A stretch of DNA of 64,000 bases from Streptomyces sp. HUAS 15-9 (lineage in GTDB: Bacteria; Actinomycetota; Actinomycetes; Streptomycetales; Streptomycetaceae). The stretch spans positions 8,246,001 through 8,310,000 of the forward strand of contig NZ_CP106798.1 in NCBI RefSeq assembly GCF_025642155.1, in the 5' to 3' direction. The notes beneath the pieces were generated by a model. That model was not told where the DNA came from. It saw only the letters and a list, made by a program, of their open reading frames with translations, and ran no database searches. Positions 48,213-57,437 of this stretch are shown here, piece after piece; position 1 is the first letter of the stretch, and every line of letters begins with the position of its first letter. The position numbers and the translations under genes are program-made.

Positions 48213-49700
48213 ATGAGTGCAGCCGTGGACCCCGACCGGACCGAATGGGATGTGATCGTTCTGGGCGGCGCCGCCGCCGGGGAGAACGCCGCGCAGTACG
48301 CCACGCAGTTCTCGGGCCTGGACGCGGTGCTGGTCGAGGCGGAGCTTGTCGGCGGTGAGTGCTCGTACTGGGCGTGCATGCCCAGCAAGGCGCTGCTGCG
48401 GCCGGGCGAGATGCTGGAGAACTCCCGGCATGTGCCCGGAGTGGCCTCCCTGATCGCCCGACGCGGGCTGGACGTGTCCGCCGTCCTGGCCCGCCGGGAC
48501 CGGGTCGTCAACGGACTCGACGACAGCTCGCAGGTCCAGTGGGCTCTGAACACCGGCATCGACGTGGTCCGCGGCCATGGTCGGCTCGACGGCGAGCGCA
48601 CCCTGCGGGTCACCGGTGCCGAGGGCGACGAGCGCACCCTGACCGCCCGGCACGCGGTGGTGATCGACACGGGCTCGTGCACGACGGTCCCGCCCGTCCC
48701 CGGTCTGGCCGACGCCCGGGCGTGGACCTCGCGCGACGTCACCAATCTGCACGAGGTGCCGCGCAGCGTGGTGATCGTGGGCGGCGGCGTGGTCGCCTGC
48801 GAGTCCGCCACCTGGCTGCAGTCCCTCGGTGTCGAGGTGACCGTCGTCCACCGCGGTACGGGCCTGCTCGGCCGTGTCGAGCCCTTCGCCGGCCGGATGG
48901 TCGCCGACCGGCTGCGGGAGGCCGGGGTGAAGCTGGTCCCTGACCGGTCGGTGAACTCGGTGTCCCGGAAGAACCCGCGGGACACGGGAGTCGGCATGGT
49001 GCACGGCGGACCGGTCACCCTGGTGCTCGACGACAACGGCGAGATCACGGCGGACGAACTGGTGCTCGGCACCGGACGCACCCCCAACACGCAGGACATC
49101 GGCCTGTCCACCGTCGGTCTGCCCGACGGCGGCTTCCTCACCGTCGACGACGGACAGGCCGTACAGGGCGTGGACGGGCACTGGCTCTATGCCATCGGCG
49201 ACGTCTGCGGTCGCGCGCTGCTCACGCACATGGGCAAGTACCAGGCGCGGATCGCCGGTGAGGTGATCGCCGCGCGCGCCCTGGGACGCCCGCCGGTCGA
49301 CCCGCTGACCACCGCGGACGGTCACCGCGGCACTCCGCAAGTGACGTTCACCGAACCGGAGGTGGGCTCGGCGGGCCTGACCGAGCAGCAGGCCCGCGCG
49401 GCGGGCATCGACGTCGAGACCGTCGAGTACGACATGGCGGGCCTCGCCGGCACCTACGTGATGCGCGAGGACTATGTCGGCCGCGCCAAACTGGTCGTCG
49501 ACCGGGCCATGGACACCATCGTGGGGGCGACCTTCGTCGGGTCCGGCATCGCGGAACTCGTGCACTCCGCGACGGTGGCCATCGTGGCACGCGTACCGCT
49601 GTCCGTGCTGTGGCACGTCGTCCCGAGCTATCCGACGGCCTCCGAGGTCTGGCTGCGCCTGCTGGAGGGACTGCGCGCCCAGCGCCACGCCGCGTCGTGA
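48213..49700 (+). CDS. Pyridine nucleotide-disulfide oxidoreductase (mercuric reductase/Lpd-like)
   Basis: 495 residues from ATG 48213 after GGAGGAG. FAD fold IVLGGAAAGENAAQYATQFS, redox-active disulfide GGECSYWACMPSKALL with C-x4-C, NAD fold VVIVGGGVVACESATWLQSL, and FAD-binding GHWLYAIGDVCGRALLTHMG. The dimer domain ends LSVLWHVVPSYPTASEVW with the His/Glu acid-base pair. The class reduces disulfides or metals with NAD(P)H. C-x4-C type and no lipoyl partner suggest a stand-alone reductase. It lies beside the redox/stress genes and is convergent with ligA. Confidence 0.88.
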   Translation: MSAAVDPDRTEWDVIVLGGAAAGENAAQYATQFSGLDAVLVEAELVGGECSYWACMPSKALLRPGEMLENSRHVPGVASLIARRGLDVSAVLARRDRVVNGLDDSSQVQWALNTGIDVVRGHGRLDGERTLRVTGAEGDERTLTARHAVVIDTGSCTTVPPVPGLADARAWTSRDVTNLHEVPRSVVIVGGGVVACESATWLQSLGVEVTVVHRGTGLLGRVEPFAGRMVADRLREAGVKLVPDRSVNSVSRKNPRDTGVGMVHGGPVTLVLDDNGEITADELVLGTGRTPNTQDIGLSTVGLPDGGFLTVDDGQAVQGVDGHWLYAIGDVCGRALLTHMGKYQARIAGEVIAARALGRPPVDPLTTADGHRGTPQVTFTEPEVGSAGLTEQQARAAGIDVETVEYDMAGLAGTYVMREDYVGRAKLVVDRAMDTIVGATFVGSGIAELVHSATVAIVARVPLSVLWHVVPSYPTASEVWLRLLEGLRAQRHAAS

Positions 49701-49753
49701 CGGTGCGGGAGAGGCGCTGGTCCCGCTGGTGATACCGGTCGGCGTCGGCGGTG

Positions 49754-51844
49754 TCAGCCGAGGTGGTCGGCGACGAGGACGGCGAACTCGTCGGGTGTGG
49801 CCAGGCGGATGCCGAGGTCTTCGGCCTTGGCCCGCTTGGACCCGGCGTTCTCGCCGGCGACCACCAGACTGGTCTTCTTGGAGACGCTGGAGGACGAACG
49901 GCCGCCCGCCCGCTCGATGAGCTCATTCATCTGGTTGCGGCTCAACCGCTCCAGCGGCCCGGTCATCGCGCCGGTGACCACGACTGTCATCCCGGCGAGC
50001 GGACCGGTGGCGGGGGCGTCGGACGTGGCACCGCCGGTCTCCGTGTCGGCGTCGGCGCTGGGCGGGGCAGTGGCGCCGGGTTCGGTCATGTTCACCCCGG
50101 CCGCGGCGAGTTTGTCGATCAGCGGGGCGAGTTCGGCCAGTTCCGCGACGATGGACGGCGCCTTCTCGGTGCCGATGCCCTCGACCTGTTGCAGCGCCTC
50201 GGCGTCGGCGGTGCGGATGTTGTCCATGGTGGCGAAGTACCGGGCGATGCGTCGCGACATGGACCGGCCCGTGCCGCGGACTCCGAGTGCGCACAGCACC
50301 CGCGACAGCGGCCGCGTCCTGGCCGTGGCCAGGGCGGCCAGCAGATTGTCGGTGCTGGTCTCGCCCATGCGGTCCAGCGCGAGGAGCTGGTCGCGGGTCA
50401 GCGTGAACAGGTCGGCGAGATCGCCGACCAGACCGGTCTCGACGAGCTGCACGATGCGGGTGGTGCCAAGGCCCTCGATGTCGAGCTGGTCGCGGCCCAC
50501 GGCGTAGGAGAGGGAGGCGACGAGGTGGCAGTTACGGCCCTGCTCGCAGCGCCAGCGTTCCTGGCCGGTGTCGATCCCCGATCCACAGCGCGGACACGCC
50601 TCGGGGAACGCGATCGGCTGCTCGGCGCCGGTGCGCAGATGGGCGACAGGGGCCTCGACACGGGGGATCACGTCGCCGGCGCGGTGGACCATGACATGGT
50701 CGCCCAGGCGCAGATCACGGCGCGTGATGTCGGCCGGGTTGTGGAGCGTCGCGTAGGTGATGGTGGAGCCGTCGATCTCCACCGGTTCCAGGACGGCGCG
50801 CGGCGCGATGATGCCGGTGCGGCCCACGTTCCACTCCACCTCGAGCAGCCGGGTGATCTTCTCGACGGCGGGCAGCTTGTAGGCGATCGCCCAGCGCGGG
50901 GCCCGCGAACCGTTTCCGGCGGCCCGCTGATCGGCGGCCGGATCGGCCTTGATGACGATGCCGTCGATACCGAAGGGCAGTTGGGCGCGCAGGGCGGCGA
51001 TCTCCTGCACGCGGGCCAGCACCTCGTCGGTGTTGGTGGCCGTGGTGCCGGGTACCGCGGTGTCGGCGGTGGTGTGCACACCGAGCGTGGCGGCCAGCGT
51101 CATGAGCTCACTGTGGGCGAGGTCGCCCAGCCGTGTGGCCAGGGCGGCGTCGGTGTCGGGCAGCGGCAGCAGGCCGTAGCCGAAGAACGTCATCGCCACC
51201 GGGTAGGCGCGGTCCTTGGCACGCAACGTGCCCGCCGCCGCGTTGCGGGCGTTGGCGAACGGCTGCCCGCCGTGCGCGGTGCGCGCCGTGTTGGCCTCCT
51301 CGAACTGCGCGCCGGTCATGAGGACTTCACCGCGCACCTCCACGCTGACCGGTTCGGACAGGGTGGCGGGCAGCCCCTCGATGGTGCCTATCGCGTGCGA
51401 GACGTCTTCGCCGGCCGTCCCGTCGCCACGGGTGATCAGCCGGGTCAGCCGGCCCTGGGCGTAGCGGGCCGCGACGGCGAGTCCGTCGAGCTTCGGCTCG
51501 ACGCTGAATCGTTCCGCCTCATGGCCGATCCGGCGCGCGAGTGAGGCGGCCCAGGCCGTGAACTGCTCGGGCGAGAACACGTTGTCCAGGCTCAGCATCG
51601 CCACCGTGTGGAGCACATCGCCCTCGGCCGCACCGCCGGCGACCTTCCCGGTCGGCGAGTCGGGCAGCACCTGGTCGGGATGCCCGGCCTCCCACGCGGC
51701 GATGCCCCGCACGAGCGTGTCGTAGGCGTCGTCGTCCAAGGGCGAGGTGCCGCCCGCGTAGTAGGCGGCAGCGGCCTTCACCGCGTCCTCGACCGCCTGC
51801 GCGTAGGCGGCGGCATCAACGATCTGCGCAATCGGTGTCGTCAT
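49754..51844 (-). CDS. ligA: NAD-dependent DNA ligase
   Basis: 696 residues from ATG 51844 (AGGA 8 bases upstream); ATG 51853 is an alternative. Domain order is complete: Ia segment ([19 protein letters not shown]), adenylation domain with the nucleophile Lys in [15 protein letters not shown] near residue 119, RGEVLM and IDGIVIK motifs, OB fold, four-Cys zinc finger ([15 protein letters not shown]), HhH region [19 protein letters not shown], and the C-terminal BRCT ([20 protein letters not shown]). It seals nicks using NAD+. It may be a second copy beside a housekeeping ligA elsewhere, as the setting is a stress-gene region; only a genome search can tell. Confidence 0.9.
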   Translation of the reverse strand: MTTPIAQIVDAAAYAQAVEDAVKAAAAYYAGGTSPLDDDAYDTLVRGIAAWEAGHPDQVLPDSPTGKVAGGAAEGDVLHTVAMLSLDNVFSPEQFTAWAASLARRIGHEAERFSVEPKLDGLAVAARYAQGRLTRLITRGDGTAGEDVSHAIGTIEGLPATLSEPVSVEVRGEVLMTGAQFEEANTARTAHGGQPFANARNAAAGTLRAKDRAYPVAMTFFGYGLLPLPDTDAALATRLGDLAHSELMTLAATLGVHTTADTAVPGTTATNTDEVLARVQEIAALRAQLPFGIDGIVIKADPAADQRAAGNGSRAPRWAIAYKLPAVEKITRLLEVEWNVGRTGIIAPRAVLEPVEIDGSTITYATLHNPADITRRDLRLGDHVMVHRAGDVIPRVEAPVAHLRTGAEQPIAFPEACPRCGSGIDTGQERWRCEQGRNCHLVASLSYAVGRDQLDIEGLGTTRIVQLVETGLVGDLADLFTLTRDQLLALDRMGETSTDNLLAALATARTRPLSRVLCALGVRGTGRSMSRRIARYFATMDNIRTADAEALQQVEGIGTEKAPSIVAELAELAPLIDKLAAAGVNMTEPGATAPPSADADTETGGATSDAPATGPLAGMTVVVTGAMTGPLERLSRNQMNELIERAGGRSSSSVSKKTSLVVAGENAGSKRAKAEDLGIRLATPDEFAVLVADHLG

Positions 51845-52026
51845 GCAGGTCATCCTGCCTGGCACCACTGACAATGCCCCCGGGCACTCTCCGGCTCGGA
51901 GCTCATGCACCAGGTCGAGGGGAAGCCCGTCGGCCACCCATATGCCATGCCCCGGCCCTCTCCTCATGGCGCGCCGGGACAGAGTGGCGCAGCGTGGAGG
52001 GTAGGACCGCAGAAGAGGTGAGACAC

Positions 52027-52470
52027 ATGGACACTGCTGCCTCGAGGCCGCGTGTCGTCGTGGGCGTCGACGGGTCGTCGTCCTCGAACGACGCGCTGCG
52101 GTGGGCCGTCCGCTACGCCGGGCTCATCGGCGCCGACGTCGACGTCGTGTCCGCGTGGGACCTGCCGGGCGGGCGTGTGTGGATGGCCCCGGCCATCGAC
52201 GCCACCCTCGACGAGGACAACGCCCGGCAGGCGTTCGCCCAGGAGCTGAGGGACGTACTCGGTGACGAGGCCGCCGACGCCGTCAGGACGCACCTGGTGC
52301 AGGGCAACCCCGTCGACGTGCTGCTCAGGGCGGCCGAGGGCGCCGAGATCCTGGTCGTGGGCAGCCATGGGCGGGGCGGCTTCGCCCGGGCGCTGCTGGG
52401 CTCCGTCAGCCAGCATCTCGCACAGCACGCGAACTGCCCTGTCGTGATCATCCGCGCGGGGGTCTCGTGA
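52027..52470 (+). CDS. Universal stress protein, single domain
   Basis: 147 residues from ATG 52027 with GAGGTGA upstream. The Usp fold shows [20 protein letters not shown] for the first strand and ATP-binding loop, and [20 protein letters not shown] near residue 115, the G-x2-G-x9-GS signature of ATP-binding Usps. Proteins of this kind rise under hypoxia or stationary phase in actinobacteria. It is the first of three Usp genes within 4.5 kb. Confidence 0.9.
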   Translation: MDTAASRPRVVVGVDGSSSSNDALRWAVRYAGLIGADVDVVSAWDLPGGRVWMAPAIDATLDEDNARQAFAQELRDVLGDEAADAVRTHLVQGNPVDVLLRAAEGAEILVVGSHGRGGFARALLGSVSQHLAQHANCPVVIIRAGVS

Positions 52471-52557
52471 CGGGCGGGCGGAGCGTTCCGTCCATGCGGC
52501 GGCGTGCCGCCCATGGCACGTTGGATACAGCGGCACTGTGCGGAAAGGGCGGCGGCC

Positions 52558-53472
52558 ATGCGAGCTCACCTCGGCGATCTCCTCGTCATCGAAAGTCCGA
52601 CGACGGGCGCCGCCAGGCGTGACGGCGAGATCGTCGGACTCCACCACGAGGACGGATCGCCTCCCTACGACGTGCGCTGGTCGGACACCGACGAGGTGAC
52701 GCTCGTGTTTCCCGGGCCCGACGCTCATATCCGGCACATCGAGTACGAGCCCGGTCGCGTTCATGGGTCTTTCGGGAGGGCGACGGAGGAAGAGGTCCTG
52801 TCCGGCGCCGCCCAGCCGGGGCGGGGACCCAACCCCGGCGACATCGGACGACGGGTGGCCGCCGAGCGCAGGCGGCAGGGGATGAGCCGGACGGAAGCGG
52901 CCCGCCGCGCCGCCATGGCGCCCGACTACCTGGCCTACCTGGAGGAACACCCCGCCGACCCGACCCTGGCCACCCTGATCCGGCTGGCCGCCGCGCTGGG
53001 CACCAGCGTCGAAGCCCTTCGCGGGGGCGGCATGGACGTTCCACCCGGCCGGGCCATGGCGCTTCTGCACCCACAGCTGCTGCAGCTCAGCCCCGACGAA
53101 TGCCGTGCCCGGCTCTCCACGCACGGCATCGGACGCATCGCGGTGACGACACCCGAGGGCCCGGCGGTCGTCCCGGTCAACTACGTGGTCGTCGACGATC
53201 TGATCGCCTTCCGGACGGCACCCGACTCGGTGCCCGCGGCCGCCGTGGGCAAGGAGGTCGCCTTCGAGGTCGACCATGTGGACGACGCCCTGAGCCAGGG
53301 CTGGAGCGTGCTCGCCGTCGGCCCGGCCCAGGTGGTCACGGAGCCAGACACCGTGCGGCGGCTGAGCGAGAGCGCCCACACCGACACATGGGCCGGCGGC
53401 CGACGTGACATGTGGGTGTCGATCCGGCCGGCGCGGCTCACAGGCCGTCGTATCGGTACCGCCGGTATGTGA
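52558..53472 (+). CDS. DUF1918-XRE-PNPOx three-domain fusion
   Basis: 304 residues from ATG 52558. Residues 1-60 are DUF1918 (MRAHLGDLLVIESPTTGAAR, RDGEIVGLHHEDGSPPYDVR). Residues ~90-155 are an XRE-type HTH (RVAAERRRQGMSRTEAARRA, DYLAYLEEHPADPTLATLIR). Residues ~175-300 are a PNPOx/flavin-binding split barrel (LSTHGIGRIAVTTPEGPAVV, PVNYVVVDDLIAFRT, VLAVGPAQVVTEPDTVRR). The fusion of an HTH to a flavin- or F420-binding domain suggests a redox-sensing regulator; that function is inferred. It follows the Usp gene by 87 bases and is convergent with the CBS gene. Confidence 0.82.
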   Translation: MRAHLGDLLVIESPTTGAARRDGEIVGLHHEDGSPPYDVRWSDTDEVTLVFPGPDAHIRHIEYEPGRVHGSFGRATEEEVLSGAAQPGRGPNPGDIGRRVAAERRRQGMSRTEAARRAAMAPDYLAYLEEHPADPTLATLIRLAAALGTSVEALRGGGMDVPPGRAMALLHPQLLQLSPDECRARLSTHGIGRIAVTTPEGPAVVPVNYVVVDDLIAFRTAPDSVPAAAVGKEVAFEVDHVDDALSQGWSVLAVGPAQVVTEPDTVRRLSESAHTDTWAGGRRDMWVSIRPARLTGRRIGTAGM

Positions 53473-53483
53473 GCCGCCGCGCT

Positions 53484-54209
53484 TCACAGCCTGCGCAGCC
53501 AGTCGTCGGCCAGGCCGTGCAGGGCCTGTTCGGCGGGCTGGAGCCGGGTGTCGTCGAGCCGGTAGGTCAGGTGGTCGACGACGTCCACGACACCGTCGAC
53601 GCGGCGTGTCATGCCGACCGCGATGGGGATGTCGCTGCGCCGTTCCAACCGGCCGGTGAGGGTGACCACGCCGTTGAGGGCGGTCGCCTCGATGATGTGC
53701 GGGGCGAGCCAGAGCGTGTTGACGAAGACCTCCTGGCGTACGTCGCGCTGGATCTCCTTGTCGCTGCGCAGGAAGACCTGCAGCAGGTCGCGGCGGGTGA
53801 CGATGCCGACGAGCCGGTCCTCCACGTCGACGACGGGCAGCCGCTCGATGCGGTGCTCGGTCATCAGCCGTGCCGCCTGGGGGACGGTGGCGTCGGCCCG
53901 CACGGTGATCGCGGGGGCGGACATCGCCCCGCCGGCCGTGCGCGCCCGGCTCTTGGCGGCGCGTTCCCGTACGGAGCGGCTGAGGCGGGCCAGGGCGGCG
54001 AAGGTGCCGTGGGACTCGGCCGGGCGGGTCTGGTGGAGCATGAGATCGGTCTCGGAGATGACACCGATGACCTTGTGGTCGTCGTCGATCACCGGGAGCC
54101 CGCTGATGCGGTGCTCGCCGAGCAGCCGGACGACTTCCTTGAAGGGCGTGCCGTGAACCGCCGTGACGACGTCGACGGTCATGAGAGCGCCGATCTTCGT
54201 GGGCTTCAT
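53484..54209 (-). CDS. CBS-pair protein with C-terminal BON domain
   Basis: 241 residues from ATG 54209 with AGGAGG 7 bases upstream. Two CBS motifs: VIDDDHKVIGVISETDLMLH near residues 40-60 and PVVDVEDRLVGIVTRRDLLQ near 124-143. They are linked by a basic helix region (RSVRERAAKSRARTAGG). The last ~70 residues (VRQEVFVNTLWLAPHIIEAT, GVVTLTGRLERRSDIPIAVG) form a BON domain. CBS pairs bind adenyl nucleotides and report energy state. This combination is common in actinobacterial hypoxia gene sets. It is divergent from the two-domain Usp across a 318-base gap. Confidence 0.88.
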   Translation of the reverse strand: MKPTKIGALMTVDVVTAVHGTPFKEVVRLLGEHRISGLPVIDDDHKVIGVISETDLMLHQTRPAESHGTFAALARLSRSVRERAAKSRARTAGGAMSAPAITVRADATVPQAARLMTEHRIERLPVVDVEDRLVGIVTRRDLLQVFLRSDKEIQRDVRQEVFVNTLWLAPHIIEATALNGVVTLTGRLERRSDIPIAVGMTRRVDGVVDVVDHLTYRLDDTRLQPAEQALHGLADDWLRRL

Positions 54210-54340
54210 GGCTGAACCTCCTGTCTGCCGTCAGCCAACGGAGCCTTGTACCCACGCGTCCTGGATGACGGTCGTCGCGAACTCCCCGCGAAGGGCTTCG
54301 TCTTCAGCCTCCGGCGTCGGACGCCGAGCGCACATGGGCT

Positions 54341-54382
54341 GAGCGGGCACGGCACCGGGACGAGCGGGCACGGCGCCGGGCC
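54341..54382. repeat. Two tandem 21-bp repeats
   Basis: Units 54341-54361 and 54362-54382 start GAGCGGGCACGGC and match at 19 of 21 positions; a third partial copy (GAGCGGCC) begins at 54383. They lie in the 318-base divergent gap (54210-54527) between the CBS-BON and Usp genes. Confidence 0.6.
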
Positions 54383-54429
54383 GAGCGGCCCCCAGGACCG
54401 CTCCCCTCGGCCGTCGAGCCCAGGACGGG

Positions 54430-54443
54430 GGCCGGATGGTCCC
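54430..54443. promoter_or_regulatory. Candidate stress-regulator site between CBS and Usp genes
   Basis: GGCCGGATGGTCCC; on the minus strand it reads GGGACCATCCGGCC, similar to the GGGAC...GGCC shape of DosR-type boxes. A near copy, GCCGATGGTCCC, lies upstream of adhE at 63949-63960. It is 85 bases before the Usp start. Confidence 0.35.
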
Positions 54444-54527
54444 GGGTGAGGCCCTGGCGGCCCCTGGCCGCCCGGTGACCGCTCGGTGAGGCTGGTAGTG
54501 CGAACCTGCCCAACACCTGGAGATGTC

Positions 54528-55433
54528 ATGATGCTTCCGCCCGTCGTCGTAGGGGTGGACGGATCCCCCGAGAGCCTTGCCGCCGCACAATGGGCGGCCT
54601 GCGAGGCCGTACGCAGCGAGCGTTCGCTGCGTCTGGTCCATGCCTGGAACCGGCACCCGCGCCCGCGGGACGGTGAGATCGAGAACGCCGCACAGCGGCA
54701 TCTCGCACGCCGTGTCCTGCGCGAGGCGGAGGACGCGGTGCGGGCCGCGTGTCCCGAGGTCCGGCTGTACGACGAACTGGTCGAGGGCCCGGCGGTCGAG
54801 GCGCTGCGGCAGGCGGCCGAGGGGGCCGAGCTGCTGGTGCTGGGGTCGCGGGGGCTGAGCGGCTTCACCGGGTTCCTGGTGGGTTCGGTGGCGGCGGGGG
54901 TGGTGGCACGGGCGACCCGGCCGGTGGTGCTGGTGCGGGCCGGTGCGGAGACGGCGGACGAGCATCTGCCGGTCCCGGACGGCAGTGCCTCGACGACGAT
55001 CGGCCACCGGGACGTGGTGCTGGGCGTCGATCTGAGCGAGCCGTGCGACGAGGTCATCGAGTTCGCCTTCGAGGCGGCCCGGCTGCGGCGGGCCCGGCTG
55101 CGGGCGGTGCACGCCTGGCAGCCGCCGGGGCCGCTGGGCCTGGGTGAGCGGGACACCGGGCTGGTCGACGATCCGCGGCGGGCCGAGGAGTGGCTGGGCT
55201 TCCTCCGGGAGGTGCTGCAGGTGTGGCGCGACAAGTATCCCGAGGTGGAGGTCCTGGAGACGGTGGTCGAGGACAAGCCCGCCAACGCGCTGCTGCGCGC
55301 GGCGACCGGGGCGAGCCTCCTGGTCGTGGGACATCATCTCGCAGAGCGGCGGATCGGCCCGCGCACCGGGCCCACCACCCACTCCGCCATCCAGCACGTC
55401 TACTGCCCCGTGGCCGTCGTGCCCCACTGGTGA
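54528..55433 (+). CDS. Universal stress protein, tandem two-domain
   Basis: 301 residues from ATG 54528, GGAG 5 bases upstream. The first Usp domain has [20 protein letters not shown] and VLGSRGLSGFTGFLVGSVAA near residue 103. The second has DVVLGVDLSEPCDEVIEFAF and ends VVGHHLAERRIGPRTGPTTH, with a weaker loop motif. Tandem Usps like this occur in hypoxia regulons of actinobacteria. It is followed after 23 bases by a related tandem Usp and then the nitroreductase, a likely operon. Confidence 0.9.
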   Translation: MMLPPVVVGVDGSPESLAAAQWAACEAVRSERSLRLVHAWNRHPRPRDGEIENAAQRHLARRVLREAEDAVRAACPEVRLYDELVEGPAVEALRQAAEGAELLVLGSRGLSGFTGFLVGSVAAGVVARATRPVVLVRAGAETADEHLPVPDGSASTTIGHRDVVLGVDLSEPCDEVIEFAFEAARLRRARLRAVHAWQPPGPLGLGERDTGLVDDPRRAEEWLGFLREVLQVWRDKYPEVEVLETVVEDKPANALLRAATGASLLVVGHHLAERRIGPRTGPTTHSAIQHVYCPVAVVPHW

Positions 55434-55456
55434 GGGCGGGTGAGGAGGTGGAGGCC

Positions 55457-56347
55457 ATGACGAGGCCGGTGGTGGCCGGAGTGGACGGTTCGCGGGAGAG
55501 CCTCGCCGCGGCCGACTGGGCGGCCAGGGAGGCGCTGCGCCGGGGACTGCCGCTGCGACTGGTGCACGCCTGGGAAGGACTGCCCGAGGACGACCGCGAC
55601 GCGGGCCTGCCCGAGACGCGGGCACCCCAGTACCACGCACGACGCGTGCTGCGCGGAGCACTGGACCGGCTGAACGAGCGGTACCCACAGCTGTACCTGG
55701 CCGCCGAACAGGTGCGCAGGCAGCCCGGTCCCGCACTGATCGCCGAGGCGGCGGACGCCGAGCTGCTGGTCATCGGCAGCCAGGGCCACGGCGGTGTCGG
55801 CGGGCTCATGTCCGGGTCGGTCGCCATGGCCACCATGGCCCACGCCGAGCGACCGGTCGTCCTCGTACGGGCCGGTGAGACGCCGGCGGACGAGCATCTG
55901 CCGGACGGCTCGTGCAACGTGTCGACGCATACGCCGTACCGTGACGTCGTCGTCGCGGTGGACGGGCCGTGCGACGACCTCCTGGACTTCGCCTTCCGCG
56001 CCGCCGAGCTCCGGCGGGCGCAGCTGGAGGCCGTGCACGCCTGGCACGTGCCGCTCGGCCGGATCGTCCCCGGCGACGGGGAACGTGACCGCATCCGCGA
56101 GGAGGCGGCTGTCGAGCTCGCGGCACTGCTCGCGCCGTGGCGTGCGAAGTACCCCTCCGTGCGGGTCCTGGAGACGCTCCGCGAAGGCCGCGCCGGCCAT
56201 GTCCTCGCACGGGTCGCGGAGGGGGCCGGGCTGCTGGTGGTGGGCCGTCGCAGGCGCCGTATCGCCGTCGGGTCGCACACCGGACCGGTGGCCCACGCGC
56301 TCATCCACCACGTGCACCGGCCGGTCGCGCTCGTGCCGCACGACTGA
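55457..56347 (+). CDS. Universal stress protein, tandem two-domain, second copy
   Basis: 296 residues from ATG 55457, with AGGAGG upstream. It is a paralogue of the preceding gene: VVAGVDGSRESLAAADWAAR, ATP loop IGSQGHGGVGGLMSGSVAMA, then second domain RDVVVAVDGPCDDLLDFAFR and final VVGRRRRRIAVGSHTGPVAH. Both copies share the HAW (VHAWE, VHAWH) and DEHLP linker features, showing duplication. The C-terminal domain here keeps a better G-loop than its neighbour. Co-transcription with the flanking genes is likely. Confidence 0.9.
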   Translation: MTRPVVAGVDGSRESLAAADWAAREALRRGLPLRLVHAWEGLPEDDRDAGLPETRAPQYHARRVLRGALDRLNERYPQLYLAAEQVRRQPGPALIAEAADAELLVIGSQGHGGVGGLMSGSVAMATMAHAERPVVLVRAGETPADEHLPDGSCNVSTHTPYRDVVVAVDGPCDDLLDFAFRAAELRRAQLEAVHAWHVPLGRIVPGDGERDRIREEAAVELAALLAPWRAKYPSVRVLETLREGRAGHVLARVAEGAGLLVVGRRRRRIAVGSHTGPVAHALIHHVHRPVALVPHD

Positions 56348-56412
56348 CGAGGCAACCGGCTGGTGCGATGGCGCACATGAGGGTACATAGCTGGAGAAGG
56401 GCGTTACAGGTC

Positions 56413-57414
56413 ATGTCCGTGAGCAGCACACACTCCCGCTACGCGTCCGGCTATCTGGTCCGGGCGGCCGTTTCCGCGCCTTCGGTGTACAACACCCAGC
56501 CGTGGGCCTTCGTCATGGACGACGACGGCCAGGGCCTCGAACTGCACGCGGACCCGGCGCGACGCCTCCTGGTCCGCGATCCCCACGGCCGTGAAATGGT
56601 CGTCAGTTGCGGCGCGGCGCTCTTCAACGTCCGACTGGCCATGCGGCACCTGGGGTTCAACCCGGTCGTCGAGACCTTCCCCTGTCCTGCCGACCCCACC
56701 TTCCTCGCCCGGGTGATGTGGGGCGCGTACGTCCGTCCGGGCCTCGACGAGCAGGATCTGTTCGAAGCACTGCGCCTACGGCACAGCGCGCGCGGACCGT
56801 TCCTCCCGGACCCGCTGCCCGCCGCGCTCGCCGATGAGCTGGGCCGAGAGGCCAGGCGCGAGGGAGCCAGGCTGCACTGGATCGACGACAGCGCAGGCCG
56901 ACGGGAGCTGGCACAGATGGTCCGGGCAGCCGAGGACGTGCACAGGACGGATCCGGCGCACACCGCCGAGCAGACCGCGTGGACCTGGCGACTCGCCCGC
57001 GCGCGCCGTGACGGCATTCCGGTCCATACGGACGGGCATCACCCGGACTCCGTCCCGTTCGCCGGACGGGACTACGCCGACCTCACCCGGATGTTCCCCA
57101 CACCTCCGCGGCGCTGGACCGGACGCTCGGGACGGGTGGCCGTGCTGAGCACGGACCGCGACGACCGCTCGGCCTGGCTCCGGGCCGGCCAGGCACTCGA
57201 ACGGGTCCTGCTGCACGCCGCCGCCCAGGACGTGATGGCGGCCTTCCACACCCAGCCGTTGGAGATCGAACCTCTGCGCTTGCGGATCCGGCGGACACTG
57301 AGCGCGGGCGCGTTCCCGCAGATGATCCTCCGCCTGGGGTATGTGCCCTACGTACGCTCCCTGCCGCGGCGCCGGGTGACCGACGTACTCGCCCGGGAAG
57401 CCCGGACCTCCTGA
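56413..57414 (+). CDS. Acg-type nitroreductase-family protein
   Basis: 333 residues from ATG 56413; ATG 56368 in frame is an alternative. The Acg/Rv3131-like pattern is seen: YLVRAAVSAPSVYNTQPWAF near residues 11-30, DPHGREMVVSCGAALFNVRL near 52, a central WTWRLARARRDGIPVHTDGH and a late QALERVLLHAAAQDVMAAF. In mycobacteria these FMN-binding proteins are part of the DosR dormancy regulon and lack ordinary nitroreductase activity. Following two tandem Usps, this strengthens the hypoxia-island reading. The exact redox role is unknown. Confidence 0.85.
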   Translation: MSVSSTHSRYASGYLVRAAVSAPSVYNTQPWAFVMDDDGQGLELHADPARRLLVRDPHGREMVVSCGAALFNVRLAMRHLGFNPVVETFPCPADPTFLARVMWGAYVRPGLDEQDLFEALRLRHSARGPFLPDPLPAALADELGREARREGARLHWIDDSAGRRELAQMVRAAEDVHRTDPAHTAEQTAWTWRLARARRDGIPVHTDGHHPDSVPFAGRDYADLTRMFPTPPRRWTGRSGRVAVLSTDRDDRSAWLRAGQALERVLLHAAAQDVMAAFHTQPLEIEPLRLRIRRTLSAGAFPQMILRLGYVPYVRSLPRRRVTDVLAREARTS

Positions 57415-57437
57415 GCCTTCCGTCATGGACACCGCGC

